Positions 46,010-55,064 of a DNA stretch of 64,000 nt are shown piece after piece. The DNA is taken from the NCBI RefSeq assembly GCF_008086205.1, contig NZ_VSKK01000001.1, forward strand, positions 1,178,001 to 1,242,000. Direction: 5' to 3'. The position numbers were made by a program, and so were the translations under genes. The DNA is from Bizionia myxarmorum (GTDB lineage Bacteria > Bacteroidota > Bacteroidia > Flavobacteriales > Flavobacteriaceae). The first letter of the stretch is position 1. Each line of letters begins with the position of its first letter. The notes below the pieces were generated by a model, which was not told the DNA's origin, made no database searches, and was given only the letters and a program-made list of their open reading frames with translations.

Positions 46010-46786
46010 TTAGTTAATAAATTTGGTTCCGACTTCCTTATTATCTAGGATATCAACAATAACGTTTGCACGTTTTCCATTGGCAATATAGGTCGGAATG
46101 TTCCTTTTTGCAGATCCTTTTGCAATACGTAATTTGGACGCCATGCCACCACGGCCTTCACCTTCTTTTTTACCGGAAGCTTTTACATATTGTTCCACAT
46201 CTTGATTACAGGAAACTTCATTAATTTTTATGGAATCTTCATCGTCAGGGTGACCTGTGAAGAGTCCTTCAGTATCTGATAATATAATTAAACGGTCGGC
46301 ACCAATTAATTCGGCTACCAAGCTGGCTAACTCATCATTATCTGAAAACATAGACATGGTTATGGAAACGGCATCATCTTCATTAGCTATGGGTACAATG
46401 CCTTCAGACAATAAACCTTCATAACACTTAATCATGTTTTCGCGGTGTTTGCCAGGGGCAAAATCGCGTTTTGTTGCTAAAACTTGTGCGCATCGCATAC
46501 CGTAGTCGTGAAATAAACTATAGTAATGACGCATCATTCTGGGTTGTCCTACGGCTGAATAGACTTGGCGCCGTACGGATTTATCCGTAAGTTTCAATTC
46601 GCCTAAAACTTCTTTTCCAGCAATAGCTGAACCAGAAGAAACTAAAACCACCATCACATCGCGTTCATAGAGGACGGCTATTTGACGGACTAATTCTTTT
46701 AAAACCGGTCCAAGAATACGGTTATCTTTATTTGTTAATACGTTTGTTCCTACTTTTACTACTACGCGCTTAATGTCGTCGTCCAT
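46010..46786 (-). CDS. proB: Glutamate 5-kinase
   Basis: A 258-residue amino-acid kinase-family enzyme that phosphorylates glutamate, first step of proline synthesis. 'VVKVGTNVLT' (about 8-17), 'VLVSSGSAIAGKEVL', 'DNDELASLVAELI' and 'GRGGMASKLRIAK' are the motifs. The C-terminal PUA domain of the E. coli protein (367 residues) is absent; short versions are common in this phylum. It starts four bases after proC ends. Confidence 0.94.
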   Translation of the reverse strand: MDDDIKRVVVKVGTNVLTNKDNRILGPVLKELVRQIAVLYERDVMVVLVSSGSAIAGKEVLGELKLTDKSVRRQVYSAVGQPRMMRHYYSLFHDYGMRCAQVLATKRDFAPGKHRENMIKCYEGLLSEGIVPIANEDDAVSITMSMFSDNDELASLVAELIGADRLIILSDTEGLFTGHPDDEDSIKINEVSCNQDVEQYVKASGKKEGEGRGGMASKLRIAKGSAKRNIPTYIANGKRANVIVDILDNKEVGTKFIN

Positions 46787-46790
46787 GTTT

Positions 46791-47597
46791 TTATTTTTCT
46801 TTTCCTAATTCTACTGCTCTATCAAATGCGGCATAAGCGGCATCTTCAATGAGCTGTTTTACATTATTATCGTCCATAGAATCTATGGCTGCTTGTGTGG
46901 TTCCACCTTTGGATGCTACGCGGCTAATCCATGTTTCAGGAGAAATATCTGATTGATTAAATAATTCTATAGCGCCTTCAAACGTGTTGCTTACTAATAC
47001 TTTAGAATCGTAGGCAGAAAAGCCCATTTTTAATGCTGCATCCAGCATGGATTGCATAAAGTAGAATACATATGCGGGTCCACTTCCTGAAATACCGGTT
47101 GAGGCATCAATGAATTTCTCGGTGCTTACATGAATAGAGGTTCCTGTCGTATCTAATAAATTGCGAACCATGATGAGTTCTACTTTTGAAACCGCTTCAG
47201 ATTCTGTATATGATGTAACACCTTTACCAACTTTGGCTGGTAAATTAGGCATAGCACGAACTACTTTCGTGGCACCTAATTGGGTTTTTATGGTATCAAT
47301 GGTAACACCCGCCATTAAGGATACAAACAATTGCTGCTCGTTAATTTGCGGCGCCATCGTTTTGAATAATTCTTCCGTATGATATGGCTTTACGGCAAGA
47401 AAGACGATGTCTGCTTTTGGTAAGCAATCTTCTAAATTGTCGTAGACGTCAAAATGTGGTTCTTTGTTTAAGGTTGTAATTTTTTTCGGATCAGTGTCAT
47501 ATATTTTCAGATTCTGTTTTCCTAATAAAGGCGATTTCGCCATACCTTCAGAATACGTTAATCCCATATTTCCTGCTCCAATTACTAATACTTTCAT
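46791..47597 (-). CDS. proC: Pyrroline-5-carboxylate reductase
   Basis: A 268-residue NAD(P)H-dependent enzyme that makes proline from pyrroline-5-carboxylate. It has the Rossmann motif 'VIGAGNMGLTYSEG' (about 4-17), 'VVRAMPNLPAKVGKG' and 'GISGSGPAYVFYFM' plus 'VASKGGTTQAAID' near the end. It is the first gene of the proline operon. All three biosynthetic genes together imply proline prototrophy. Confidence 0.95.
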   Translation of the reverse strand: MKVLVIGAGNMGLTYSEGMAKSPLLGKQNLKIYDTDPKKITTLNKEPHFDVYDNLEDCLPKADIVFLAVKPYHTEELFKTMAPQINEQQLFVSLMAGVTIDTIKTQLGATKVVRAMPNLPAKVGKGVTSYTESEAVSKVELIMVRNLLDTTGTSIHVSTEKFIDASTGISGSGPAYVFYFMQSMLDAALKMGFSAYDSKVLVSNTFEGAIELFNQSDISPETWISRVASKGGTTQAAIDSMDDNNVKQLIEDAAYAAFDRAVELGKEK

Positions 47598-47850
47598 GTT
47601 ATTGTAATGTATTGATTATCACTATTAATTTCTATATAGAGTGCAAGGACTGTACGGAATGCCTATAAAAAACATTTAATTTTAAGAAATCCCATATAGA
47701 ACAACACTAGTTCTAATAGTTAGGGAATTCGTAATGAATTAGCTTATTTATTATGAATATGATAATTTCAATTTTTATTGAAACTGCCAAAAAGGTGACA
47801 GGCTGTCGGGAAAACAGCATATAAAGTATGAATCAGATAAAATTTCACAT
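47598..47850. other. Gene-free spacer upstream of proC
   Basis: No ORF is convincing here. The stretch must hold the proC promoter (minus strand), but I see no clean TAnnTTTG box. An inverted repeat CTGCCA-N6-TGACAG lies at 47784-47801, followed by a short GCTGT/ACAGC stem (47802-47818); their role is unknown. Confidence 0.5.
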
Positions 47851-47881
47851 AAAAAAAGCCTTACAATTTCTTGTAAGGCTT
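47851..47881 (-). terminator. Rho-independent terminator of glycosyltransferase gene
   Basis: AAGCCTTACAA and TTGTAAGGCTT form a perfect 11-bp stem, with a GAAA loop and a seven-T run on the minus strand. Confidence 0.93.
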
Positions 47882-47909
47882 CTCTTTCTATCTTGAAAAT
47901 AGAACTAAT

Positions 47910-49346
47910 TTATTTTTTTTCTTCTAACCCACGTGTTAACCAGCCGCGTCTACTTGCTGTAAATATAGCGTAGGGTGTAATCCAGAATAAACCGAATGTA
48001 AATAATACGCTGTAGGTATAAGCCCAAATGGATTCTTTAATTTCATAGCGATGTGCGTAAAACAGTACCGAAAATGTAGAGGTTACTAATATGCTCAATA
48101 ATGTGGATCCTAAAAATAATAACGGATGCGTTAAAACAAAGAATAACATAAAGAGTACAAACGGATAACTCATAATGATGCGTGAAAATTGACTTATAAA
48201 AAGTAAACGTGTTCCAAATTTGTTTTCTTCCTTGAAATTGGTAAAAACATATTTAGCCATATTTATATTTTCTCGAACATTGCTACGTCCCCATCTAATA
48301 AACATTTTATAGAGCCCAGGATATTGTTCTGGAACGTTTGTATAAGCTACAGCGCTTCTTTGAAAGAGCACGTGCCTCCCTTGTTTTAAAATCATGTTGG
48401 TCATGGCGCGATCTTCACCAATATCTGATGGTTGCCCCATAAAAGTTTGATTAATCCATTCTGGAAGGCAGTCAAAAACAGCTTCACTGCGGTAAGCAGC
48501 TAAAGCGCCTGGTGTACATAAAACAGAATTTAAAGTGCTTTCTGCTGAACGAACAAATTCAAAACTCATTACAAAACTAACGTCCAACATTTTTGGAAGC
48601 ATCGCTTTCTTATTATTCAAAACGCGAATGTTTCCGGCTACAGCCCCACATTTTTCATCTGTAATAAAAGGACTCACTAAATTTCGTAAGGTTTCAGGCG
48701 TAACAACAGAATCGCTATCAACCGTAACAAAAACATCACCAGTTCCTAAATTGAAACCACGGTATAAAGCATGACGTTTTCCTTTATTTTCTGGTTGTTG
48801 GAGAATTTCTACGCGCTTACCTAATATTTTTTTAGCATCTACCATCCAATCCCAAGTGTCATCTAGACTTCCATCATCAATGGCAAGAAGCTGTATTTTA
48901 TCATGTGGATAATCACTGTTAGCTAAACTCATTAAGGTATCCCATACTTGTTTCCCTTCGTTATAGGCCGGAACAATTATAGTAACGGTTGGCAATTTTT
49001 CATTTGAAACTGATTCAATAGCCTTATATTTAAAATATTTATAGGCTATAAAAAGAAAGTAAAATATTTTGAAAGCAAATAGAGAACCTGCTATGATGAA
49101 AAAGGTTAAACCAATTGCGGAGCTTCTTCTATCTGCGTTAAATTGTTCAAAGTCATTATAAAATACGCTGAATAAGTAAACGCCCATGGCTATAAAGATC
49201 ATGGTGCTTATTAAAATAATTTTATTGTATGAACTTTGAGTTTTGCCACTACCATTAAAAGTGTGTGCTAAAAAATTCTTAAGTTTCTGGGTTCTATTTG
49301 GAGTTTGAGATTCTAATGTATTCGGAGTTGTAAATTTGGCAGCCAT
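47910..49346 (-). CDS. Membrane glycosyltransferase, GT2 family
   Basis: A 478-residue processive-type glycosyltransferase. Two N-terminal helices (about 42-62, 78-101) precede a cytoplasmic GT-A domain with DDG (157-159), DSD (210-212), GED (310-312) and RW (351-352, the QxxRW position), and three or more C-terminal helices. It resembles hyaluronan synthase/PgaC-type polymerases that make beta-linked polysaccharide from UDP-sugars. No accessory export or modification genes are adjacent, so the product polymer is unknown. Confidence 0.88.
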   Translation of the reverse strand: MAAKFTTPNTLESQTPNRTQKLKNFLAHTFNGSGKTQSSYNKIILISTMIFIAMGVYLFSVFYNDFEQFNADRRSSAIGLTFFIIAGSLFAFKIFYFLFIAYKYFKYKAIESVSNEKLPTVTIIVPAYNEGKQVWDTLMSLANSDYPHDKIQLLAIDDGSLDDTWDWMVDAKKILGKRVEILQQPENKGKRHALYRGFNLGTGDVFVTVDSDSVVTPETLRNLVSPFITDEKCGAVAGNIRVLNNKKAMLPKMLDVSFVMSFEFVRSAESTLNSVLCTPGALAAYRSEAVFDCLPEWINQTFMGQPSDIGEDRAMTNMILKQGRHVLFQRSAVAYTNVPEQYPGLYKMFIRWGRSNVRENINMAKYVFTNFKEENKFGTRLLFISQFSRIIMSYPFVLFMLFFVLTHPLLFLGSTLLSILVTSTFSVLFYAHRYEIKESIWAYTYSVLFTFGLFWITPYAIFTASRRGWLTRGLEEKK

Positions 49347-49565
49347 GTATCCTTCAGTCGTTATATTATTAATGCTTTTAGGTATGTACGGGCTTGATAG
49401 TGTTTTAGACGCTTTTTAATCTTTTATTAAGAAAAAATTATGCCTTTTATCGAATTTAAACGTTTTTGAAGGGAAATTGGAGGATTTAACTTTTGGGTGT
49501 AGAGAATCTAAATGGATTAAAAAAAGGTAGTATTATTTGTTATATACGGATGTTGTGCGTAGGTT

Positions 49566-50051
49566 TTAGTCGTGTACTTTATTAAACCAAGGGTCAAATT
49601 TTTCACCGTCAATCCTATCACTTTTAGTTCTTTTTTTTGTTATAAGTTTTCCATTCTTTTTTATTTTATAAAGTTTTCCATCTTTAAAAAATAACTTATT
49701 TTTATGAACATCTTGTTCTCCAGATGATCTTGGCCAAAATACTTCTTCGTAACTATTGGCTGAAATCAATTGAGCTGTTTTATTTCTCGATAAAATTAAA
49801 GAGTCCTTTTTTCCAGCAATTCTCAAAGTATGATAAGAAGGAATAGCTTCGTAATAAATAGTGTCATTCTTAACTCTCCACTTTCCTTTAGACCAAAATC
49901 CCTTAAAATGGAAAGAGGCATTATATTCATAAGTATAGTCTGAATTAAAGATATATTCACTTCCAAAATTGTCTCTATACTTTCCTACAATATCATCTTT
50001 TTGAAAAAGCATAAAAATTATTATAGAAGATATTAAAAATTTTATTTTCAT
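49566..50051 (-). CDS. Small secreted protein of unknown function (cassette-like gene B)
   Basis: A 161-residue protein with an N-terminal hydrophobic stretch (about 1-17) that should act as a signal peptide or anchor. The text 'DDIVGKYRDNFGSEYIFNSDYTYEY' followed by 'GFWSKGKWRVKNDTIYYE' recalls lipocalin-like/META-type small beta-barrels that start with a 'GxW' strand; this is only an impression. It is very lysine- and AT-rich. It is bounded by GTTGTGCGTAGG (49552) and CTTACGCACAAC (50115), complementary cores as in an integron cassette. Confidence 0.65.
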   Translation of the reverse strand: MKIKFLISSIIIFMLFQKDDIVGKYRDNFGSEYIFNSDYTYEYNASFHFKGFWSKGKWRVKNDTIYYEAIPSYHTLRIAGKKDSLILSRNKTAQLISANSYEEVFWPRSSGEQDVHKNKLFFKDGKLYKIKKNGKLITKKRTKSDRIDGEKFDPWFNKVHD

Positions 50052-50114
50052 ATGCTTTTTATGAAATTTGAAAATATTTTTTCATAAAAAATTATATCAG
50101 ATAGGTTTTCTTAA

Positions 50115-50256
50115 CTTACGCACAACGGTTTTTTATTTGAAAAGTGCGTGCTTGAGTCAGCGGATTTTCGGAACGAAAATCGGATGAAAGCAAGTACGCA
50201 CTTTCCTTTGGTTTAGCACTAAATTACGCATTTTTTATATACAATGTTGCCATCAG
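50115..50256. repeat. attC-like palindrome between cassette-like genes B and C
   Basis: Core CTTACGCACAAC opens the element and GTTGCCATCAG closes it. Inside, GAAAAGTGCGTGCTTG (50139-50154) pairs with CAAGTACGCACTTTC (50191-50205), and GATTTTCG pairs with CGAAAATC across GAA (50163-50181). At about 140 bp with nested arms it looks like an integron attC site joining two adjacent cassettes. Confidence 0.5.
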
Positions 50257-50264
50257 TTATTTAT

Positions 50265-51017
50265 TCAGAGATACCATTGACTTAAAAAACTCGGATTTTC
50301 TTTATCCTTTTCGTAATAATATATTCCGATTAGTAATTTGCTATTGTCAGGTACTTTGTCTTTTATTCCTTTGTCGAAACTCGACCATTCTGTTTTCTTT
50401 ATTATCTCAATCAGTTTTTGGTCAATTGGATTTTCGAAACCACTAATTTCTGTAACATTTTTAATTTTCAAATCAGATTCAAATGCTATTTCATAAATTC
50501 CATAATTTTTCTCAAGTTCGATTCCCTTAAACTGCTCTAAATCTTTATGAAGTTTTGCTCTTTCTCTGTAATTTATTTTATCGGTAAAGTCAATATTCTT
50601 TGATTTAAACATTTTTAAAATATCTAATTCTCTTTTTTGTCTTTTTGCATTTCGATTGTTTAAATATAGTAATCCAGAACACATTCCAATGCTATATTTT
50701 CCATCCTTATTTTTTCTTGCATAAATAATTAATTCAGTATTTTTTGGAATAAATATAGAACAAGAACTTCCCATTCCTCCATCACTTCTTCCAGCAACAT
50801 AAATTGATTTTAATTTTTCTCCTTTAAATATTTCACTAATTATAATATCAGCTTTATAAAGTTCTCTTGAGTTTTCGTTTTTATAATTTTTTACAATTGT
50901 CGCTTTAGCAACGAAATCGGATTCAATATATTTTTCAGTTATTTTTGGGTCATCGCAAGTGCAAGCGAAAACTCCGATTGAAAATAGAAATATTGTTATT
51001 TGCAGGATTTTTTTCAT
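50265..51017 (-). CDS. Secreted TIMP/NTR-like protein (cassette-like gene C)
   Basis: A 250-residue protein with a signal peptide ending at FACTC. The mature start CTCDDPKITEKYIESDFVAKATI and a later 'SSCSIFIPKNTELIIYA' plus 'MCSGLLYL' give the CxC...C...C pattern and strand order of TIMP-like/netrin (NTR) domains, seen in many secreted Bacteroidetes proteins; the role is unknown. The C-terminal third resembles a TonB-C-like energy-transfer tail (YEIAFESDLKIKNV). The frame reaches 51044, but the ATG at 51017 gives the signal peptide. It is flanked by GTTGCCATCAG and ATTGGTGGCAAC. Confidence 0.65.
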   Translation of the reverse strand: MKKILQITIFLFSIGVFACTCDDPKITEKYIESDFVAKATIVKNYKNENSRELYKADIIISEIFKGEKLKSIYVAGRSDGGMGSSCSIFIPKNTELIIYARKNKDGKYSIGMCSGLLYLNNRNAKRQKRELDILKMFKSKNIDFTDKINYRERAKLHKDLEQFKGIELEKNYGIYEIAFESDLKIKNVTEISGFENPIDQKLIEIIKKTEWSSFDKGIKDKVPDNSKLLIGIYYYEKDKENPSFLSQWYL

Positions 51018-51024
51018 AATTGGT

Positions 51025-51080
51025 GGCAACTCGTTATATAACAACTTTTATTGTCTATATCCCGCAAATAAGTCAGGATA
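51025..51080. repeat. 56-bp cassette-arm repeat, copy 2
   Basis: Same length and 49 of 56 bases identical to 44491-44546. It starts with GGCAACTCGTTATATAA and lies immediately upstream of cassette-like gene C, as copy 1 lies upstream of gene A. Confidence 0.75.
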
Positions 51081-51180
51081 TTTAAATTTTATGGCAATAG
51101 GACGTTGTGAATTATGTAAATGGTTCAAGTGATGTATTAGACATAATTGCTAAAAGTGCATTCTTGAACTATAAATGTAC

Positions 51181-51216
51181 AAAAAAACCTCACAGGTTTT
51201 AAAATCTGTGAGGTTT
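51181..51216 (-). terminator. Rho-independent terminator of pnp
   Basis: AAACCTCACAG and CTGTGAGGTTT form an 11-bp stem, followed by a T run on the minus strand. Confidence 0.9.
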
Positions 51217-51244
51217 GGAAATTATTTAAAAAGAAGACTACTAA

Positions 51245-53524
51245 TTATTCGTCCTTCTTATCTTCTCTTGGTTTTCTGTCATCACGACGATCATCACGAC
51301 GGTTATCACGACCTTTATTGTCACGAGAACCTCGGTTATCACGTCCGCCAGATCGACTATCAGAACGACTGTCATCTCTTGGTGGTCTTTCTACAAAACC
51401 TTCAGGTTTAGGTAAAATAGCTTTACGCGATACTTTTTCTTTACGTGTTCTAGAATCTAATCCGAAATATTTCACATCAAAAACGTCTCCCATATTAACA
51501 ACATCGCTAACATTTTCAGTACGTTCCCAAGCTAATTCACTTACGTGTAAAAGCACTTCGTTTCCTGGAGCATCCATATATTCAACAACAGCACCAAAAT
51601 CTAACATCTTGATTACTTTTACTTCGTATACGCTACCAACTGTAGGTTTAAATAAGATAGAATCTATTCTTGCCATAACAGCATCAATACCTTCATTACC
51701 TACACCTAAAATTTCAACAATACCTTCTTCAGTTACTGGATCTTCGTTAATAACGATAGTTGTTCCAGTTACTTTTTGCATTTCTTGAATTACTTTTCCA
51801 CCTGGTCCAATTAAAGCACCAATGAATTCGTTAGGAATACGTCTAGTAACCATTTTAGGAGCATGTTCTTTAACATCTGCATTTGGTTGTGCAATTGTTT
51901 CAACTATTTTATCTAAAATGTGTAAACGACCATTACGAGCTTGTTGCAATGCTGCTACTAAAATCTCGTATGATAATCCTTTTACTTTAATGTCCATTTG
52001 GCAAGCTGTAATACCTTCAGCCGTTCCAGTTACTTTAAAGTCCATATCTCCTAAATGATCTTCATCACCTAAAATATCAGATAAAACTGCATATTTTCCA
52101 GAAGCTGCATCAGAAATTAATCCCATTGCAATACCAGAAACTGGTTTTTTCATTTGAACCCCAGCATCCATTAGTGCCATAGTTCCAGCACAAACCGTTG
52201 CCATTGACGACGAACCGTTTGATTCTAAAACTTCAGAAACAACTCTTACTGTGTAAGGACATTCATCAGGAATCATCCCTTTTAATGCACGTTGCGCCAA
52301 GTTACCATGACCCACTTCTCTACGAGATGTTCCACGGATTGGTCTTGCTTCACCTGTACAAAAAGGTGGGAAGTTATAATGTAAATAGAAACGCTCTTCA
52401 CCTTCATAAGATGGCATATCTATTTGGTTAGCATCTCTTGACGTACCTAAAGTTACCGTTGCTAAAGCTTGAGTTTCTCCACGTGTAAAGATGGCTGAAC
52501 CGTGTGTAGAAGGTAAATAATCTATCTCACACCATATTGGTCTAATCTCATCTGTTTTTCTACCATCTAAACGCAAACCTTCATTTAAGGTTAAATCACG
52601 AATAGCAGATTTTTCAGCTTTACGGTAATAATCAGAAACTAAACCACCATAATCCGCTAATTCTTCTTCAGAAAAAGTGGCTTTGATGTTTTCTTTTATT
52701 TCTTGAAAAGCAGCGCTTCTTTCATGTTTAGCAGATCCAGCTTTTGCAATGGCATACACTTTATCATAAGCCATATCATGAATCTTCTTCTCTAAATCGT
52801 CTTCTTTTCTTTCGCCTTCATATTCACGAACTTCTTTTTTTCCAAATGCTTCTGCTAATCTTACTTGAGCAGCACATTGAATTTTAATTGCTTCGTGAGC
52901 AAATTTGATGGCTTCTGCCATTTCTTCTTCAGAAATTTCATCCATTTCACCTTCCACCATCATTACAGAATCAGCTGAAGCACCAATCATCATATCGATG
53001 TCAGATTCTGCTAATTGTGCACGTGTTGGATTGATAATGAATTCACCATTTACACGACCAACTCTGGCTTCAGAAATAGGACATTCAAATGGAAAATCTG
53101 ATAATTGAATAGCTGCCGAAGCGGCTAAACCTGCCATAGCATCTGGCATAACGTCATCATCATGAGACATTAATTGAATCATCACCTGTGTTTCAGCGTG
53201 ATAATCTTTTGGGAATAATGGACGTAAAACACGATCCACTAAACGCATTGTTAAAACTTCACCATCACTAGGTCTTGCTTCTCTTTTGAAGAAACCACCT
53301 GGATAACGACCTGATGCAGCAAATTTCTCTCTGTAATCAACCGTTAATGGTAAAAAGTCAACATCACTTTGTTTGTAATTGGAAACAACTGTACATAATA
53401 ACATACATTTTCCGGACTGAACAACAACAGAACCATGGGCCTGTTTTGCTAATTTTCCTGTTTCGATGGTGATTTCTCTACCATCGCCAAGGTCTATAAC
53501 CTCTTTAAATACTTTTGGAATCAT
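51245..53524 (-). CDS. pnp: Polyribonucleotide nucleotidyltransferase (PNPase)
   Basis: A 759-residue phosphorolytic 3'-5' exoribonuclease. Two RNase PH domains (about 10-235 and 320-550; '[22 protein letters not shown]', 'RRE(V)GHG') surround a helical linker, followed by KH (about 555-615, '[11 protein letters not shown]') and S1 (about 625-705) RNA-binding domains. The end is a disordered tail of about 45 residues rich in R, D, S and G. It probably takes part in mRNA decay. It is followed on the same strand by its terminator; rpsO lies upstream in the classic rpsO-pnp order but has its own terminator. Confidence 0.96.
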   Translation of the reverse strand: MIPKVFKEVIDLGDGREITIETGKLAKQAHGSVVVQSGKCMLLCTVVSNYKQSDVDFLPLTVDYREKFAASGRYPGGFFKREARPSDGEVLTMRLVDRVLRPLFPKDYHAETQVMIQLMSHDDDVMPDAMAGLAASAAIQLSDFPFECPISEARVGRVNGEFIINPTRAQLAESDIDMMIGASADSVMMVEGEMDEISEEEMAEAIKFAHEAIKIQCAAQVRLAEAFGKKEVREYEGERKEDDLEKKIHDMAYDKVYAIAKAGSAKHERSAAFQEIKENIKATFSEEELADYGGLVSDYYRKAEKSAIRDLTLNEGLRLDGRKTDEIRPIWCEIDYLPSTHGSAIFTRGETQALATVTLGTSRDANQIDMPSYEGEERFYLHYNFPPFCTGEARPIRGTSRREVGHGNLAQRALKGMIPDECPYTVRVVSEVLESNGSSSMATVCAGTMALMDAGVQMKKPVSGIAMGLISDAASGKYAVLSDILGDEDHLGDMDFKVTGTAEGITACQMDIKVKGLSYEILVAALQQARNGRLHILDKIVETIAQPNADVKEHAPKMVTRRIPNEFIGALIGPGGKVIQEMQKVTGTTIVINEDPVTEEGIVEILGVGNEGIDAVMARIDSILFKPTVGSVYEVKVIKMLDFGAVVEYMDAPGNEVLLHVSELAWERTENVSDVVNMGDVFDVKYFGLDSRTRKEKVSRKAILPKPEGFVERPPRDDSRSDSRSGGRDNRGSRDNKGRDNRRDDRRDDRKPREDKKDE

Positions 53525-53640
53525 AAATTTTTAATTCTAATTAAACATTGGTAGTTGTGTTGTGTAGTAGTATACCCAATGAAAAACTATAATAGCTTCT
53601 TATTTACGCATTTTAGACTCTTACGAATGAGTTACTTATA

Positions 53641-53669
53641 AAACAAAAAAGAGGCGCGAAGCCTCTTTT
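53641..53669 (-). terminator. Rho-independent terminator of rpsO
   Basis: On the minus strand AAAAGAGGC pairs with GCCTCTTTT across a small loop and runs into six Ts, directly after the rpsO stop. Confidence 0.88.
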
Positions 53670-53676
53670 ATTGTGA

Positions 53677-53946
53677 TTATTTTCTTAATCCTAATTCCTT
53701 AATAATAGCACGATATCTTAAAACATCTTTCTTAATTAAGTAATCTAGTAAAGCACGACGCTTACCTACTAACATAACTAATGAACGCTCTGTATTATAA
53801 TCTTTACGATTACTTTTTAAGTGTGCAGTTAAGTGTTCAATACGTTGTGTAAAAATGGCTATTTGCCCTTCTGCACTTCCAGTATCGTTTTTTCCGCTAC
53901 CGTGTTTTGCGAAAAGCTCTTGCTTCTCTTCTTTTGATAAATACAT
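53677..53946 (-). CDS. rpsO: 30S ribosomal protein S15
   Basis: An 89-residue primary 16S rRNA-binding protein of the small subunit. 'FAKHGSGKNDTGSAEGQIAIFTQRIEHLTAHL' style text and 'LVGKRRALLDYL' are diagnostic. The frame is open to 54003, but the family N-terminus (MYLSKEEKQEL) begins at the ATG at 53946, and the upstream promoter fits this start. A small TGAAAGA/TCTTTCA hairpin lies in the leader (53979-53995). Confidence 0.96.
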   Translation of the reverse strand: MYLSKEEKQELFAKHGSGKNDTGSAEGQIAIFTQRIEHLTAHLKSNRKDYNTERSLVMLVGKRRALLDYLIKKDVLRYRAIIKELGLRK

Positions 53947-54000
53947 TCTAATATTATTGTAAATGATTGTTATGTATATGAAAGATTTTCTTTCAAGGTG

Positions 54001-54027
54001 CAAATATAGTAAATTTTACGTATTCAA
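54001..54027 (-). promoter_or_regulatory. rpsO promoter
   Basis: On the minus strand TATATTTG (54001-54008) is an exact -7 match, with TTG 16 bp upstream as the -33 element. Transcription should start near 53994, leaving a leader of about 48 bases. Confidence 0.6.
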
Positions 54028-54081
54028 TCGTTTTTTGTTAAAAAAAGACATACGCTGCAAATTTAAGTAAAATGCTATATG

Positions 54082-54939
54082 CTATGCTCTTAACGGTTGA
54101 TTGGTAATTAAATCAATATATAAATTGACTTTGTTTTTTAAATCTCTTCGGTGTGTAATGAAATCCAAGAAACCGTGTTCTAATAAAAATTCCGATGTTT
54201 GGAAATCGTCTGGTAAATCTTGACCCGTTGTATCACGAACCACTCGTGGTCCTGCAAACCCTATTAAAGCACCAGGTTCTGCAATATTAATATCGCCTAA
54301 CATAGCAAAGGAAGCTGTTGTTCCACCTGTTGTTGGATCCGTACATAAAGATATATAAGGAATTCCGGCATCTGCTAATTGCGCTAAAACAACAGAGGTT
54401 TTTGCTAATTGCATTAAGGACAAGGCGGCTTCCATCATTCGGGCACCTCCCGATTTGGAAATAATCATGAAAGGTATTTTTTTCTTTAAAGCGTATTGCC
54501 CTGCTCGCGCTATTTTTTCACCAACCACAGATCCCATAGAACCTCCAATAAAGGTGAAATCCATACAGGCAACCACTAAATCTTTTCCTTTAGATTTTCC
54601 TACTGCTGTACGCACAGCGTCTTTTAGTTGCGTTTTTTCTTGAGCCGCTTTTAAACGGTCTGGATATTTTTTAGTGTCCTCAAATTTTAAGGGATCTTTA
54701 GACTCTAATTTCATATCAAACTCTTTGAATGAATTGTCGTCAAATAAGATTTCGAAGTATTCTTTACTTCCAATTCTTACATGATAACCATCTTCAGGAC
54801 TTACATAGAAGTTTTGTTCTAATTCTTTCGCATCTACAATTTTACCTGTAGGCGATTTATACCACAACCCTTTACGAGTGTCTTTCTTTTCTTCCGTAGA
54901 AGTTTGAATTCCTTTTTCTTTTCGTTTAAACCAAGACAT
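54082..54939 (-). CDS. accD: Acetyl-CoA carboxylase carboxyltransferase subunit beta
   Basis: A 285-residue subunit that, with AccA, moves the carboxyl group from biotin to acetyl-CoA to make malonyl-CoA for fatty acid synthesis. The crotonase-fold core '[15 protein letters not shown]', 'SGGARMMEA' and '[10 protein letters not shown]' is intact. The four Cys of the N-terminal zinc ribbon of E. coli AccD are all replaced: the aligned stretch reads '[18 protein letters not shown]' and 'YVSPEDGYH' (about 26-55). No other accABC gene is near. Confidence 0.95.
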   Translation of the reverse strand: MSWFKRKEKGIQTSTEEKKDTRKGLWYKSPTGKIVDAKELEQNFYVSPEDGYHVRIGSKEYFEILFDDNSFKEFDMKLESKDPLKFEDTKKYPDRLKAAQEKTQLKDAVRTAVGKSKGKDLVVACMDFTFIGGSMGSVVGEKIARAGQYALKKKIPFMIISKSGGARMMEAALSLMQLAKTSVVLAQLADAGIPYISLCTDPTTGGTTASFAMLGDINIAEPGALIGFAGPRVVRDTTGQDLPDDFQTSEFLLEHGFLDFITHRRDLKNKVNLYIDLITNQPLRA

Positions 54940-54999
54940 ATCGATTAACGATTTTTAGTTATGCGATTAACGATTTTCACTATTAAAAATCGTCAGGAC
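54940..54999 (-). promoter_or_regulatory. accD leader with direct repeats and hairpin
   Basis: On the minus strand two copies of AAAATCGTTAATCG stand 22 bp apart just before the accD start, and the upstream copy also pairs with ACGATTTT across TAATAGTG to form a hairpin. It may be an operator or a leader structure; the regulator is unknown. Confidence 0.4.
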
Positions 55000-55064
55000 T
55001 CGCGTTAATTAGACTAGCAAAATTACACGTTTATATTTAATGCCGTGTTTATTGCGCTTTTATT

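Noticed and set aside
51318-51788. A 156-codon open frame antisense to pnp
   Set aside because: Ser/Thr-rich text typical of the antisense of a conserved gene; pnp fills the other strand with clear domains.
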